31,220 bases of DNA from Bacteroidales bacterium UBA1189 (GCA_002309805.1 DBYJ01000049.1:1-31220); one strand, 5' to 3'; shown: positions 8,152 through 15,329, numbered from the stretch's first letter. Program-made: numbers and translations. Notes: generated from the sequence alone by a model not told the origin.

Positions 8152-9660
8152 ATGCATCATTCTATCTCCCATCATTCTACAGCGCAGCGTTCTACAGGCC
8201 GCAGGCCGTTGAACGTCGTTCGACAGCCGTCGCGACTCGGCAAAAATGAGCAAGCTCTTTTGCTCTCGCTGCTCCGGCCGTTCTACAGCGTAGCGTTCTA
8301 TTTATTTTTAATTCTCTTCATCTCCTGCCACGACGAGGTCACCGACGCCCCTGGCTACGACCCCACCTACGGCACGGGCACAGCCCCCTCGGTGGTGTCC
8401 GTCTTCCCCGTGCCCGGCAGCGCCGACATCGACACCATCAGCCGCATCGTCGTCACCTACGACATGCCCATCTACGTAGCTCCCATCCACTCCGTGAAAA
8501 TCAACGAGGTCTATGCCGACTCGGCCTACGTCGAGGACGGCAACAAGATGGTCGTCGTGGTGCACACCGTGGGCAACACCACGTACAACGTCACCATCAA
8601 GTCGCCCACCGTGCGCAACGCCACCTACGCCTTTGCACGCGACTACCAGTTCTCGTTCACCACGCGCATCTACAACAACTTCGACCCCACCCCCTTCACG
8701 CTCGACACCGAGCTCACCAACCCCGACGCTACCGCCAAGACCAAGGCCGTCTATGCCTACCTGCTCTCGCAGTTCGGCAAGGCCACCCTCTCGGCCACCA
8801 TGTCCGACCCCGCGTGGGACAACAGGCTGGCCGAACAGCTCTACAACACCACCGGGCGCTATCCCGCCATCCACACCTACGACTACATTTTCCTGCGCTG
8901 GAGCCGCCCCATGGGCAACGCCAACTGGATTGACTACACCGACACCACCCCCGTTGAGCAATGGGCAGCAGCGGGAGGCCTCGTCTCCGTCGGATGGCAC
9001 TGGAACGTGCCCAAGACCGAGGCCGACCGCAACAACCTCGACAACTACGCCTTCTATGTCGATGGCAACACCTTCGGTGCCCGCAACGCCCTCCGCGCCG
9101 GACGGTGGGAGAACGCCCAGATCAACGAGGACCTCGCCGTCATGGCCTCGCATCTCCGCGGTTTGCAGGACAAGGGCATCACCGTGCTGTTCCGCCCCCT
9201 CCACGAAGCTTCCGGCAAATGGTTCTGGTGGGGTACCGACGGCGCTGCGCAGTACAAGAAGCTGTGGCAGTACGTCTATAACTACATGAAGGAGGCTGGC
9301 GTGAACAACCTCATCTGGGTCTGGACAAGCCAGGGCGACGATGCCAACTGGTACCCGGGAGCGGAATATGTCGATATCGTCGGCTGCGACCTCTACGACA
9401 CGGAGAACCACGCGTCGCGCCGCGACAAATGGGACCAGCTGCTCGCTATCACCAAGGGACGCAAGATGCTCACCCTCAGCGAGTGCGGACAGATTCCCGA
9501 AATCGGAAACACGTTCGCCGGTGGCGACGTCTGGAGCTGGTTCATGCCGTGGAACGACATCTTCATGACTGATGCCTACAACACGGCCGACTTCTTCACG
9601 CGCCAGATGAACTCCCCCTACGTCATCACCCGCGACGAACTCCCCTCCTTCGACGAGTAA
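8152..9660 (+). CDS. GH26 endo-beta-1,4-mannanase lipoprotein
   Basis: The 502-residue protein has three parts. An unusually long leader (1-58) ends in lipobox FISC with Cys59, followed by HDE. A bacterial Ig-like domain follows (about 77-175). The C-terminal (beta/alpha)8 GH26 domain (about 186-500) has RPLHEASGKWFWWG with the acid/base Glu352, then WYPGAEYVDIVGCD, then LSECGQIP with the nucleophile Glu444. GH26 enzymes with this motif set cleave beta-1,4-mannan or galactomannan, here probably at the cell surface. It is the only glycoside hydrolase in the locus. The first 40 or so residues are encoded by a block of palindromic repeats. No other in-frame ATG lies before the lipobox, so the start at 8152 is the best choice, although an alternative non-ATG start cannot be excluded. 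Confidence 0.93.
   Translation: MHHSISHHSTAQRSTGRRPLNVVRQPSRLGKNEQALLLSLLRPFYSVAFYLFLILFISCHDEVTDAPGYDPTYGTGTAPSVVSVFPVPGSADIDTISRIVVTYDMPIYVAPIHSVKINEVYADSAYVEDGNKMVVVVHTVGNTTYNVTIKSPTVRNATYAFARDYQFSFTTRIYNNFDPTPFTLDTELTNPDATAKTKAVYAYLLSQFGKATLSATMSDPAWDNRLAEQLYNTTGRYPAIHTYDYIFLRWSRPMGNANWIDYTDTTPVEQWAAAGGLVSVGWHWNVPKTEADRNNLDNYAFYVDGNTFGARNALRAGRWENAQINEDLAVMASHLRGLQDKGITVLFRPLHEASGKWFWWGTDGAAQYKKLWQYVYNYMKEAGVNNLIWVWTSQGDDANWYPGAEYVDIVGCDLYDTENHASRRDKWDQLLAITKGRKMLTLSECGQIPEIGNTFAGGDVWSWFMPWNDIFMTDAYNTADFFTRQMNSPYVITRDELPSFDE
8174..8300 (+). repeat. 127-bp palindromic repeat block flanked by 21-bp direct repeats, inside the mannanase leader codons
   Basis: The ends at 8174-8194 and 8280-8300 are the same 21-mer with two differences (19 of 21 match; core TTCTACAGCG, then AGCGTTCTA). 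Between them lie small palindromes: GAACGTCGTTC at 8211-8221, GTCGCGAC, and GAGCAA...TTGCTC around 8247-8264. It looks like an inserted extragenic repetitive element that became part of the coding sequence. The distance between copies is 106 bases, which is not a multiple of 3. Confidence 0.7.
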
Positions 9661-9700
9661 ACATCTCTTTCTCTGCCACCAACGGCGAGTAACCCTCTCT

Positions 9701-9732
9701 CCCCCTGTCCCGACGCACAAGCGGACAGGGGG
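9701..9732 (+). terminator. Hairpin terminator closing the mannan locus
   Basis: CCCCCTGTCC (9701-9710) pairs perfectly with GGACAGGGGG (9723-9732) across a 12-base loop, 40 bases after the mannanase stop. The tail ATTATTG has only a weak T-run. The hairpin lies between convergent genes and may serve both strands. Confidence 0.7.
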
Positions 9733-9778
9733 ATTATTGAATCTTCACGCGCACGCAAAGGATTATTGAAGAAGGAAC

Positions 9779-10954
9779 TTATTTATTACCCTTCGAGCGG
9801 TTGTGAGTTTTGCATAACATCTGGCAGTTTGCTATGTCCGTACTGCCGCCCTTGCTCCAAGCTGACACATGGTCTGCGTCCATTTCGTTGAACTTGTAAA
9901 TCTTGGTGCGCACATTATCGTGGCCTTTTGCACACTCAGGACAATTGGATATGCCTTGAGCCTGTGCCTCATTGGTCTGACGGGCATAAACCGTTTTCTT
10001 CACGCTGTCCTCAAATATGCGAATGTTCAGCAGGCGCTGGTCAATTTCTCCACCAAGCAAATATTCAAAGATGCCGCGTTTGTTAGTCACATATTCATCG
10101 GCATACAATTCATTCACGCGCTGTTGCAACTTGGCAGGGCTGTAAGAATTGGCATGGTATTTTTCATAGAAGGCCCCCCATTCCAAACCGCGCATTTCGC
10201 TTTTCGGCTCACCGAATAGTGTCTTTGCCCATTCTATCACGGTATCGAAATAGGTCTTCAATTCCTCTATGTTGCCATCCTGTCTATGTAGGCTCATATA
10301 GCCACCAATGTTATCTTCTCCTTTAGCCACCCAAGCCAGTGCCGCATGAAGAATATCCTGACGATTGGCATTACCACTCACATAGCAACCCCATTTCTGC
10401 AACTGCGGACTGCGCGAATTACTGAACACCCGTTTGGCTTCCGTTACAAATGGCCCGCTATAGGTTGCGTTGAGCAGTTCCTGCTTATTCAGTGGTACAC
10501 CGGCAATATTGATGGTCTCGAACCATTCTTTGATTTCCTTCTCTGGGCCATTACAGACGTAGATGAGTAACTTGTATGAGAGAATCTGTTCCTTCTCTTC
10601 GTCAGTCAAGCCTGTGAAGTATTGCTCCATCCCGAACTTGTCCTTAATGGCGAACTTTTCCGTGACGAACCGGCCTATGCTGGTAATGCGTTGCTGACCG
10701 TCGAGAATCTCGTATCTGCCTGGTTCTGGTTCATTGAAATAGATAAGTCCTATGGGATAGCCCTTCAACATGCTATCGATGACCGCCGCCTCTTTCTTTC
10801 CATCGTTCTCAGCATAAAGATAGTTGCGTTGGTATTCAGGCTGAATAGTCAATTTACCCGACCACCCAAACAGGCCTTTACCTTCCAACTGGTTATAAAC
10901 AAAGCCCTCACATATTTCTTTGACCGTCAGGTCGATTAGCAACGTCGTCTGCAT
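9779..10954 (-). CDS. DUF262 / HNH nuclease protein, likely restriction component
   Basis: The 391-residue protein has an N-terminal DUF262 (GmrS-like, ParB/Srx-fold) domain with PEYQRNY (39-45) and the nucleotide-handling motif DGQQR (85-89). A C-terminal HNH nuclease motif (about 338-388) has CPEC (Cys338/Cys341), DADH (His362), KGGSTDIANC (Asn376) and LCKTHN (Cys381, His384, Asn385). The architecture is that of GmrSD/SspE/BrxU-like DNA-cutting defence enzymes that are NTP-driven. It begins 2 bases after the stop of an EcoRI-family methyltransferase gene, so the two are cotranscribed and probably work as modification plus restriction. Typical DUF262 enzymes attack modified DNA, so a methyltransferase partner is interesting. 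The catalytic motifs look intact. Base composition is less GC-rich than the mannan locus. Confidence 0.85.
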   Translation of the reverse strand: MQTTLLIDLTVKEICEGFVYNQLEGKGLFGWSGKLTIQPEYQRNYLYAENDGKKEAAVIDSMLKGYPIGLIYFNEPEPGRYEILDGQQRITSIGRFVTEKFAIKDKFGMEQYFTGLTDEEKEQILSYKLLIYVCNGPEKEIKEWFETINIAGVPLNKQELLNATYSGPFVTEAKRVFSNSRSPQLQKWGCYVSGNANRQDILHAALAWVAKGEDNIGGYMSLHRQDGNIEELKTYFDTVIEWAKTLFGEPKSEMRGLEWGAFYEKYHANSYSPAKLQQRVNELYADEYVTNKRGIFEYLLGGEIDQRLLNIRIFEDSVKKTVYARQTNEAQAQGISNCPECAKGHDNVRTKIYKFNEMDADHVSAWSKGGSTDIANCQMLCKTHNRSKGNK

Positions 10955-10956
10955 AG

Positions 10957-12084
10957 CTATTGTTTTTTGCGGATTAGTATTCTTGCGTATGGTTTCTGAG
11001 GTATAGCTTCTTCATCAATGTAATAAAGTTGCCCGTCACGTAAACTTGGATTGAGTTTCTTTAGTTCACGAGGATATGGCTTTAGACCAAGTTCTTTGCC
11101 AGAATTACCCTGCGTTTGTCCTATTATCTCAAACTGTTCAGGGCAATACTTGTCAAGGAAGGTCAGTGGAACTCCCATTATACCTTCGTAATCAGAAGGA
11201 ATCGCATCGGAGTAAGGAACGTCTATGGCATCATAGTTTTCGTAATGAAGATATCCCTTACCCTTAATCTCCTTATGCCTGGAGTAAAGGATATTGTCCT
11301 CCATAGTCATCAGTGGAAGAGGTTCATGACGCAGACCGTGATCTATGTTTGTGAACCAATGTACACCAGGAACACGGATAAACTTATTACCCTGTTCATC
11401 TATTCTCAATGATGGAGAGTGAGTGAGGTATTCTTTAGGAACCATAAATTCCCTATCTCCGCTTGTAATTGATGGACCTAACCATATTACATTATCTTTA
11501 ATAAGTGGAAATATCTCTTTGTATGAAATGCCATTCTTGTTTCCTATCACAGAGAATTGTTTCCCCGCTTCCATAATCCAAGCCATAAACTCTCTGAATA
11601 ACGAGAATGGTGGGTTAGTGATAATGATGTCAGCTTCGTCTCGTAGAGCCTTCACCTCATCACTACGGAAGTCACCATCGCCTTCAAGATAACTCCAGTG
11701 CAAGTCGTTGATATTGAAACGTCCGTCGTTGTTTATGTCCTCATCTAAAACAAATATCTTTCCGTTTGTCCGGCTTTTGTCTACATCGTAATAAGGACTC
11801 TCCGTTTCAAAGAGTGTAGGCTGCCAGTCCTTTATTTGTTTTGATTCCACAGCATAGCTGGTAGATATGAGTTTCTTCAGACCAAACGACTCAAAGTTCT
11901 GCGCAAAAAACTTCGTGAAGTTGCTCCATTCGGGGTCATCACACGGCAGCAGCACCGTCTTACCACGAAACACATTGGGGTCGTAGTCCAGATAGGCATT
12001 GATTTCCTTCTGAATGTCGGCATACTGCGTGTAGAACTCGTCGTTCTTCGCCGTTTTGGCGTTTGCTAAGTTAGTATTTGCCAT
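10957..12084 (-). CDS. EcoRI-family adenine-specific DNA methyltransferase
   Basis: The 375-residue protein has the features of the M.EcoRI-type methylase family: DEFYTQYADIQKE near the N-terminus, VLLPCDDPEWSNF (44-56, SAM-site region) and the catalytic NPPF at 157-160 in ADIIITNPPFSLFREF. N6-adenine methylation is therefore expected; the recognition site cannot be read from sequence. It is the first gene of a two-gene minus-strand operon with the DUF262-HNH protein. A -7 promoter element lies about 325 bases upstream, which leaves a long leader. A SAM-dependent methylase next to a nuclease implies host protection, though regulation or anti-phage use in another way is possible. Confidence 0.9.
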   Translation of the reverse strand: MANTNLANAKTAKNDEFYTQYADIQKEINAYLDYDPNVFRGKTVLLPCDDPEWSNFTKFFAQNFESFGLKKLISTSYAVESKQIKDWQPTLFETESPYYDVDKSRTNGKIFVLDEDINNDGRFNINDLHWSYLEGDGDFRSDEVKALRDEADIIITNPPFSLFREFMAWIMEAGKQFSVIGNKNGISYKEIFPLIKDNVIWLGPSITSGDREFMVPKEYLTHSPSLRIDEQGNKFIRVPGVHWFTNIDHGLRHEPLPLMTMEDNILYSRHKEIKGKGYLHYENYDAIDVPYSDAIPSDYEGIMGVPLTFLDKYCPEQFEIIGQTQGNSGKELGLKPYPRELKKLNPSLRDGQLYYIDEEAIPQKPYARILIRKKQ

Positions 12085-12402
12085 TTTTCGTACGATCGGT
12101 AGTTTTCACCTCTATTTGCATCTGACTATCAATCGCCTACGCACAATGAAAGCGTAATACTCCTTATGCGTTGAACTTTGGGGCATGCCCAGGAGAGGAA
12201 ACCCCATCCACCTTTATTAGAATGCGCCACGCCTTTGGCGTGAATGCACTGCTATCATTAGGTGGAAAGGGAATGCACTAATCCTGCACCCCGCAATCTC
12301 TATTATTTCAAAGCGTGTTTATTTCCAAACTGTTTCCTGGGCATTTTGGTTCAACGCGAAATAATAGCAAATGCTTCTTTTGGTTCGGATTTCTCCCCGA
12401 AC
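12085..12402 (-). promoter_or_regulatory. Long, potentially structured leader of the methyltransferase/DUF262 operon
   Basis: From the predicted transcript start near 12400 to the ATG at 12084 lie about 318 nt without a convincing gene. Possible helices (given as + strand halves) are 12383-12388/12397-12402 (GTTCGG/CCGAAC), right at the 5' end, and 12207-12213/12260-12266 (TCCACCT/AGGTGGA). The latter encloses 12228-12233/12237-12242 (CACGCC, loop TTT, GGCGTG). Others are 12179-12183/12202-12206 (TGGGG/CCCCA) and 12139-12143/12167-12171 (ACGCA/TGCGT). GGGCATGCCC at 12181-12190 is a perfect palindrome. A 13-codon ORF (12303-12344, minus, MPRKQFGNKHALK) could be a leader peptide. This could be a regulatory RNA, an operator region or a degraded repeat. 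Confidence 0.4.
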
Positions 12403-12408
12403 TGAGGG

Positions 12409-12440
12409 CAAAGATACGCTATATTTTTTTAAAAAAGAAA
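12409..12440 (-). promoter_or_regulatory. Promoter of the methyltransferase/DUF262 operon
   Basis: On the minus strand TATCTTTG (12416 down to 12409) is a full match to the Bacteroides -7 element. TTTC (12440-12437), 20 bases upstream, stands in the -33 place where TTTG is usual. Transcription would start near 12400 and run toward the methyltransferase. Confidence 0.55.
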
Positions 12441-12707
12441 AATCATAGAAAAAACTATGAGAAGCATCATTCTTGTTGTTGGAAATCGGCCTAACAAGAC
12501 CTCAAAATTCTTCCGGAAGGGTTTTAAACGCGCGCGCGATATTTTTATTTATTTCGTTGAAATAAATATATGGTTTTTTCTTCTACCATCAACTTTTTTC
12601 GCTGGTAAACCCAAAACCGATAATTGCACGTATTGTAACTTGAAAATGCAAAATGTTCAAGCCGCATGGGTGAATAGTCTCCCTTTGCAATTAAAAACTT
12701 TCAAGAA
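12441..12707. other. Gene-poor A/T-rich spacer with hairpin and alternating CG tract
   Basis: The spacer contains CGCGCGCGCG at 12529-12538. It also has a perfect hairpin TATTTATTTC (12546-12555), loop GTT, GAAATAAATA (12559-12568), followed shortly by a T-run. An 84-codon open frame (12457-12711) runs through these elements, has no family resemblance and is not accepted as a gene. No clear promoter for the downstream genes was found. Confidence 0.4.
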
Positions 12708-12851
12708 ATGAAAAAAAAGAACGTTTTCAGTACTGCCCATCGCGGCAGCAAGAGAGTGAAAGGGATTTCGAGAGAAGTCCGAGTGTTGGAACCATCGGTA
12801 AACCTATACCACGAATTTGACCGATTGTTGTTGAACATTAAAAAGAATTAA
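12708..12851 (+). CDS. Small basic protein of unknown function (47 aa)
   Basis: ATG 12708 opens a 47-codon frame that ends at TAA 12849-12851, three bases before the ATG of the ATPase gene. The product is Lys/Arg-rich at its start (MKKKNVFSTAHRGSKRVKG) and acidic/hydrophobic later (EVRVLEPSVNLYHEFDRLLL). The tight spacing suggests one transcript with the ATPase. Small basic proteins often precede RepA-like ATPases in Bacteroidetes mobile elements, where they may bind DNA. No domain can be assigned from the sequence. Confidence 0.5.
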   Translation: MKKKNVFSTAHRGSKRVKGISREVRVLEPSVNLYHEFDRLLLNIKKN

Positions 12852-12854
12852 GTT

Positions 12855-14087
12855 ATGGAAGAAAAGAATTACATTGGAATTCCCCTCCCAGGCGAGGAAG
12901 AGAAAAGGCAATTGCTTCAAAACGACACATGCAGTAATCTGCCGCCGTTGCCGACATTTGAGCAGACAGTAGAAAGGAGTGCAGAGAATCCAGGTGTCTC
13001 ATCTTTATCAAAGGATGATGAGAAGATGACGGACGAAGACATCCTGAAACTTTGGGAAGGCTTGCGCATCACCACCAAGACCGATGTGCCTGAGTTAGAA
13101 CCCATCATCAAGGTCAGCTACAAGGATGAGGAACAAGATGTCAACAAGGAGAGCGAAGTGGGCATCTTTACCAAGCGCGACATCCACGGTATCAAAGCCA
13201 AGCAAAAGCATGGTAAGACCACTGTGCTGAAGGTGATTCTGGCGGCTTTGCTCTTGGGGAAGTTGTTACGTTTGAAGTCGTGCCTGAAGAATCCGAAAAT
13301 CTTCTGGCTCGACACTGAGCAGCAGCCCAGCGACGTCAAACAGATACTAACAGATGTCAGTAAAATGACTGGCTTAACGGATAGTGAGATTGACGAACAT
13401 GTCAACCTGTATCAGCTGAGAAGTAGAACGTACAAGACGCTGCTGCGTGAACTGAAGGTCAATGTCAATGCGCATCGCCCCGATGTGGTCTTCATCGACG
13501 GCGTGGTGGAATTCGTTCAGAGTTTCAACGACGAAATCATGTCGCACGACCTGATTAAGGAACAGAAGATTCTGGCTAACGATTGCAACTGCGCCATCAT
13601 CAACGTGCTTCATGAGAACAAGTCGCCCGAAGACGAAAACATGCGCGGTCACCTTGGTTCCATGCTCTCACAGGCTGCAAGTACCGTCATTCAGTGCGTG
13701 AAGAGCGACAATGGTACCATCACAGCCAAGAACTCTGAGGCCCGACATGCCCCGATGCCCGAATGGAGTGTGAGGTACGACAAAGAAGGAAGCATCGTCG
13801 ATGCTGACGAACAGGCCCGCAAGGAAAAGCTCCTAAAACAGATGGGTATGAAGGAGCAACAACAGGCTAAGAAGGTAGAGCGCGAGCGTAAACGTGTGGA
13901 TGCCGCCGTCCAGATAGTACGTGAGAACGGCGGAAGTATCACTCGCGATGAGCTGAAACAGAAGTTGATGGAGAAACTGAATTTAGGAGACAGTTCCGTC
14001 CAGATTATTATTCGGATGGCTCTGGAATCTGAGCTCAGAACGGTTGACGGTAAAATTTGTCTCTCCCCTTCAGAGAGCCAAAACTAG
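12855..14087 (+). CDS. RepA-like AAA/RecA-fold ATPase, probable mobile-element replication protein
   Basis: The 410-residue protein has a RecA-type core: a Walker A variant GIKAKQKHGKTT (112-123), FWLDTEQQPSD (150-160) after strand 2, and Walker B VVFIDG (211-216). IINVLHENKSPEDENMRGHLGS follows, like the RepA/KaiC sensor region. The C-terminal part (about 335-405) is a Lys/Arg-rich helix and a winged-helix-like segment (ITRDELKQKLMEKL). Such ATPases are common in Bacteroidetes integrative and mobilisable elements next to primase and relaxase genes. Here no integrase, primase or relaxase lies nearby, so this is probably an isolated remnant or a standalone gene. The reading frame is intact. 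Confidence 0.75.
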   Translation: MEEKNYIGIPLPGEEEKRQLLQNDTCSNLPPLPTFEQTVERSAENPGVSSLSKDDEKMTDEDILKLWEGLRITTKTDVPELEPIIKVSYKDEEQDVNKESEVGIFTKRDIHGIKAKQKHGKTTVLKVILAALLLGKLLRLKSCLKNPKIFWLDTEQQPSDVKQILTDVSKMTGLTDSEIDEHVNLYQLRSRTYKTLLRELKVNVNAHRPDVVFIDGVVEFVQSFNDEIMSHDLIKEQKILANDCNCAIINVLHENKSPEDENMRGHLGSMLSQAASTVIQCVKSDNGTITAKNSEARHAPMPEWSVRYDKEGSIVDADEQARKEKLLKQMGMKEQQQAKKVERERKRVDAAVQIVRENGGSITRDELKQKLMEKLNLGDSSVQIIIRMALESELRTVDGKICLSPSESQN

Positions 14088-14106
14088 CCTACAGCCTGAC
14101 TTAACA

Positions 14107-14155
14107 GTCCAACCATCCAAAACGCTACTTTATGTAGTGTTTTGGATGGTTGGAC
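14107..14155 (+). repeat. Very long hairpin after the ATPase gene
   Basis: GTCCAACCATCCAAAAC (14107-14123) pairs perfectly with 14139-14155. After a G.T pair the stem continues with CTAC/GTAG (14125-14128/14134-14137) around a TTTAT loop, about 22 pairs in all. It starts about 20 bases after the ATPase stop. Downstream come A residues (ACAAAAAG), not T, so it is not a typical intrinsic terminator. It may be an element end, an RNA-stability structure or an attachment/resolution site. Confidence 0.6.
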
Positions 14156-14263
14156 AAAAAGTCTGATTGCTGGACTTCACCCCCACCCTTCCAGCGGGCG
14201 CTCTCCCCTGCCCTGGCGGCGGAGAAAAAAGTTTGAAAACAGTTCAAAAAAAGTGGGTAAATG

Positions 14264-14295
14264 TTTGTGGGATTGGAAAATATGTTGTATCTTTG
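14264..14295 (+). promoter_or_regulatory. Promoter of the HU-like gene pair
   Basis: TTTG (14264-14267), a 20-base spacer and TATCTTTG (14288-14295) match the Bacteroides consensus fully. The leader to the ATG at 14472 is about 170 nt and contains the repeat cluster at 14336-14402. Confidence 0.75.
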
Positions 14296-14335
14296 TGGGT
14301 GAAAAGCGTAGGGAATCGCGACGCGGGAAAGGCCT

Positions 14336-14402
14336 TTCGCCGAGCGGCGAAACGTTCCACCGGGCCCATCGGAACGTTCCACGCGCGGCAACGAAACGTC
14401 CC
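14336..14402 (+). repeat. GAAACGTTCC-type repeats and palindromes in the HU leader
   Basis: Three related words follow each other: GAAACGTTCCA (about 14349-14359), GGAACGTTCCA (about 14370-14380) and GAAACGTCCCG (about 14391-14402). The middle one contains the palindrome GGAACGTTCC. Just upstream TTTCGCC and GGCGAAA (about 14336-14352) can form a stem. The cluster lies in the transcribed leader, so it could act as DNA operator sites, for example for HU autoregulation, or as RNA structure, or it may be a multicopy repeat. Confidence 0.45.
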
Positions 14403-14471
14403 GTCCCACACGCCTTTCACCGAGAGAGAACATAAACTATGTAATAACCTAAAAAGGAGAGGAGTACGACT

Positions 14472-14876
14472 ATGGCAATCCTTTGCAAGCTTGTCCGAGC
14501 TATCGACCCGCGCCAGCCGGAGGCGGAAGGGGGCGTCACCGTCCGCACCGTCAGCCGCGGGACGTATGGCTTCGACCGCATGGCGGAGGACATCTGCCGG
14601 TCGACCTCCCTCACCGAGGGCGACGTGGTGGGTGCCATGCGGAGCATGCTCCACTTCGCCCGCCAGGCCTTGCTGAACGGATATACCGTTGAACTGGAGG
14701 GGCTTGGGCGGTTCCGCATCACGGTGAAATCGCGCCTTTGCACGCGCGAGGAGACCGAGCGCCGCAGCTTCTCAGTGGACGATGCCATCCGGCTCTACAA
14801 GGTCCAGTTCACCCCCGACGCACGCCTCCAGCGCCGCATCGCTGCCGAGGCCGAGGCGGAGAAGGTTAGGACATAG
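14472..14876 (+). CDS. HU-family (HIG type) DNA-binding protein, copy 1
   Basis: The 134-residue protein has the Bacteroidetes HU-like layout: an N-terminal strand region (about 1-35) with GTYGFDRMAEDICR, a helical part with LTEGDVVGAMRSMLHFARQAL, and the arm-strand segment VELEGLGRFRITVKSR. A longer, charged C-terminal tail follows (IAAEAEAEKVRT). These proteins bend or coat DNA like HU/IHF. AGGAG lies about 10 bases before ATG 14472. The gene is the first of two tandem paralogs, 36 bases apart, and a strong promoter lies upstream. The copies are clearly diverged from each other, so this is not a recent duplication. Confidence 0.85.
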   Translation: MAILCKLVRAIDPRQPEAEGGVTVRTVSRGTYGFDRMAEDICRSTSLTEGDVVGAMRSMLHFARQALLNGYTVELEGLGRFRITVKSRLCTREETERRSFSVDDAIRLYKVQFTPDARLQRRIAAEAEAEKVRT

Positions 14877-14912
14877 GAAAACTGAGTATTAACACACAAA
14901 ACTTTTACTACT

Positions 14913-15329
14913 ATGCCAATTACTTATCAGATTGTGGGTTGCAGCAACCCGCGTGGCGCCGAGGGCGTTGACTACGCCTGTAACCGCGCCGTCAAGACCG
15001 GTGACTACGACTTCAAGTCGCTCACCGAGGACATCCAGTTTGCCACCACCGCGACGAAGGCCGACATCGTGGCCGTGCTGACCGCCGCCAAGGAGTTCAT
15101 CAAGACGCACCTCCTGCAGGGCCAGCGCATCGTGCTCAACGAGATCGGCGCCCTTCAGGCGAACGTCAACTCGAAGTGCTTTGCGCAGAGCGTCATCCCG
15201 CTGGAGGCGTTCGACCCGTCGAGCTACATCAAGGGCGTGGGCATCCGCTTCCGTCCCGAGGCCGACCTGCTGAAGTACGTCCGCATGAACCGCCAGCTGA
15301 AGCGCGTGCCGAGCGAACTGCTCGCGTAA
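14913..15329 (+). CDS. HU-family (HIG type) DNA-binding protein, copy 2
   Basis: The 138-residue paralog of the preceding gene shares the core pattern: GDYDFKSLTEDIQFAT, a KADIVAVLTAAKEFIKTHL helix, and IVLNEIGALQANVNSK in place of VELEGLGRFRITVKSR. The C-terminal part (PSSYIKGVGIRFRPEADLLKYV) also aligns with the VQFTPDARLQRRI part of copy 1. It is probably a nucleoid protein cotranscribed with copy 1. A 7-bp inverted repeat TCGCGTA/TACGCGA (15322-15328/15338-15344) overlaps its stop codon, before the shared terminator. Confidence 0.85.
   Translation: MPITYQIVGCSNPRGAEGVDYACNRAVKTGDYDFKSLTEDIQFATTATKADIVAVLTAAKEFIKTHLLQGQRIVLNEIGALQANVNSKCFAQSVIPLEAFDPSSYIKGVGIRFRPEADLLKYVRMNRQLKRVPSELLA

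Noticed and set aside
8308..9720. 470-codon minus-strand frame opposite the GH26 gene
   Set aside because: The GH26 motifs on the + strand are unmistakable, and the antisense product is Val/Gly/Asp-rich without recognisable structure.
9731..9770. Direct repeat GGATTATTGAA at 9731-9741 and 9760-9770 as a possible insertion-site duplication
   Set aside because: The copies enclose only 18 bases and no mobile element, so there is nothing to call.
12303..12344. 13-codon peptide MPRKQFGNKHALK in the methyltransferase leader
   Set aside because: It is too short to support as a gene on its own and is kept only as a remark in the leader entry.
12529..12538. CGCGCGCGCG tract as a possible Z-DNA element
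   Set aside because: Ten bases are too short to claim a function without further evidence.
12457..12711. 84-codon + frame before the small basic protein
   Set aside because: It runs through an alternating CG tract and an A/T hairpin, shows no family resemblance, and overlaps the better supported 47-codon ORF.
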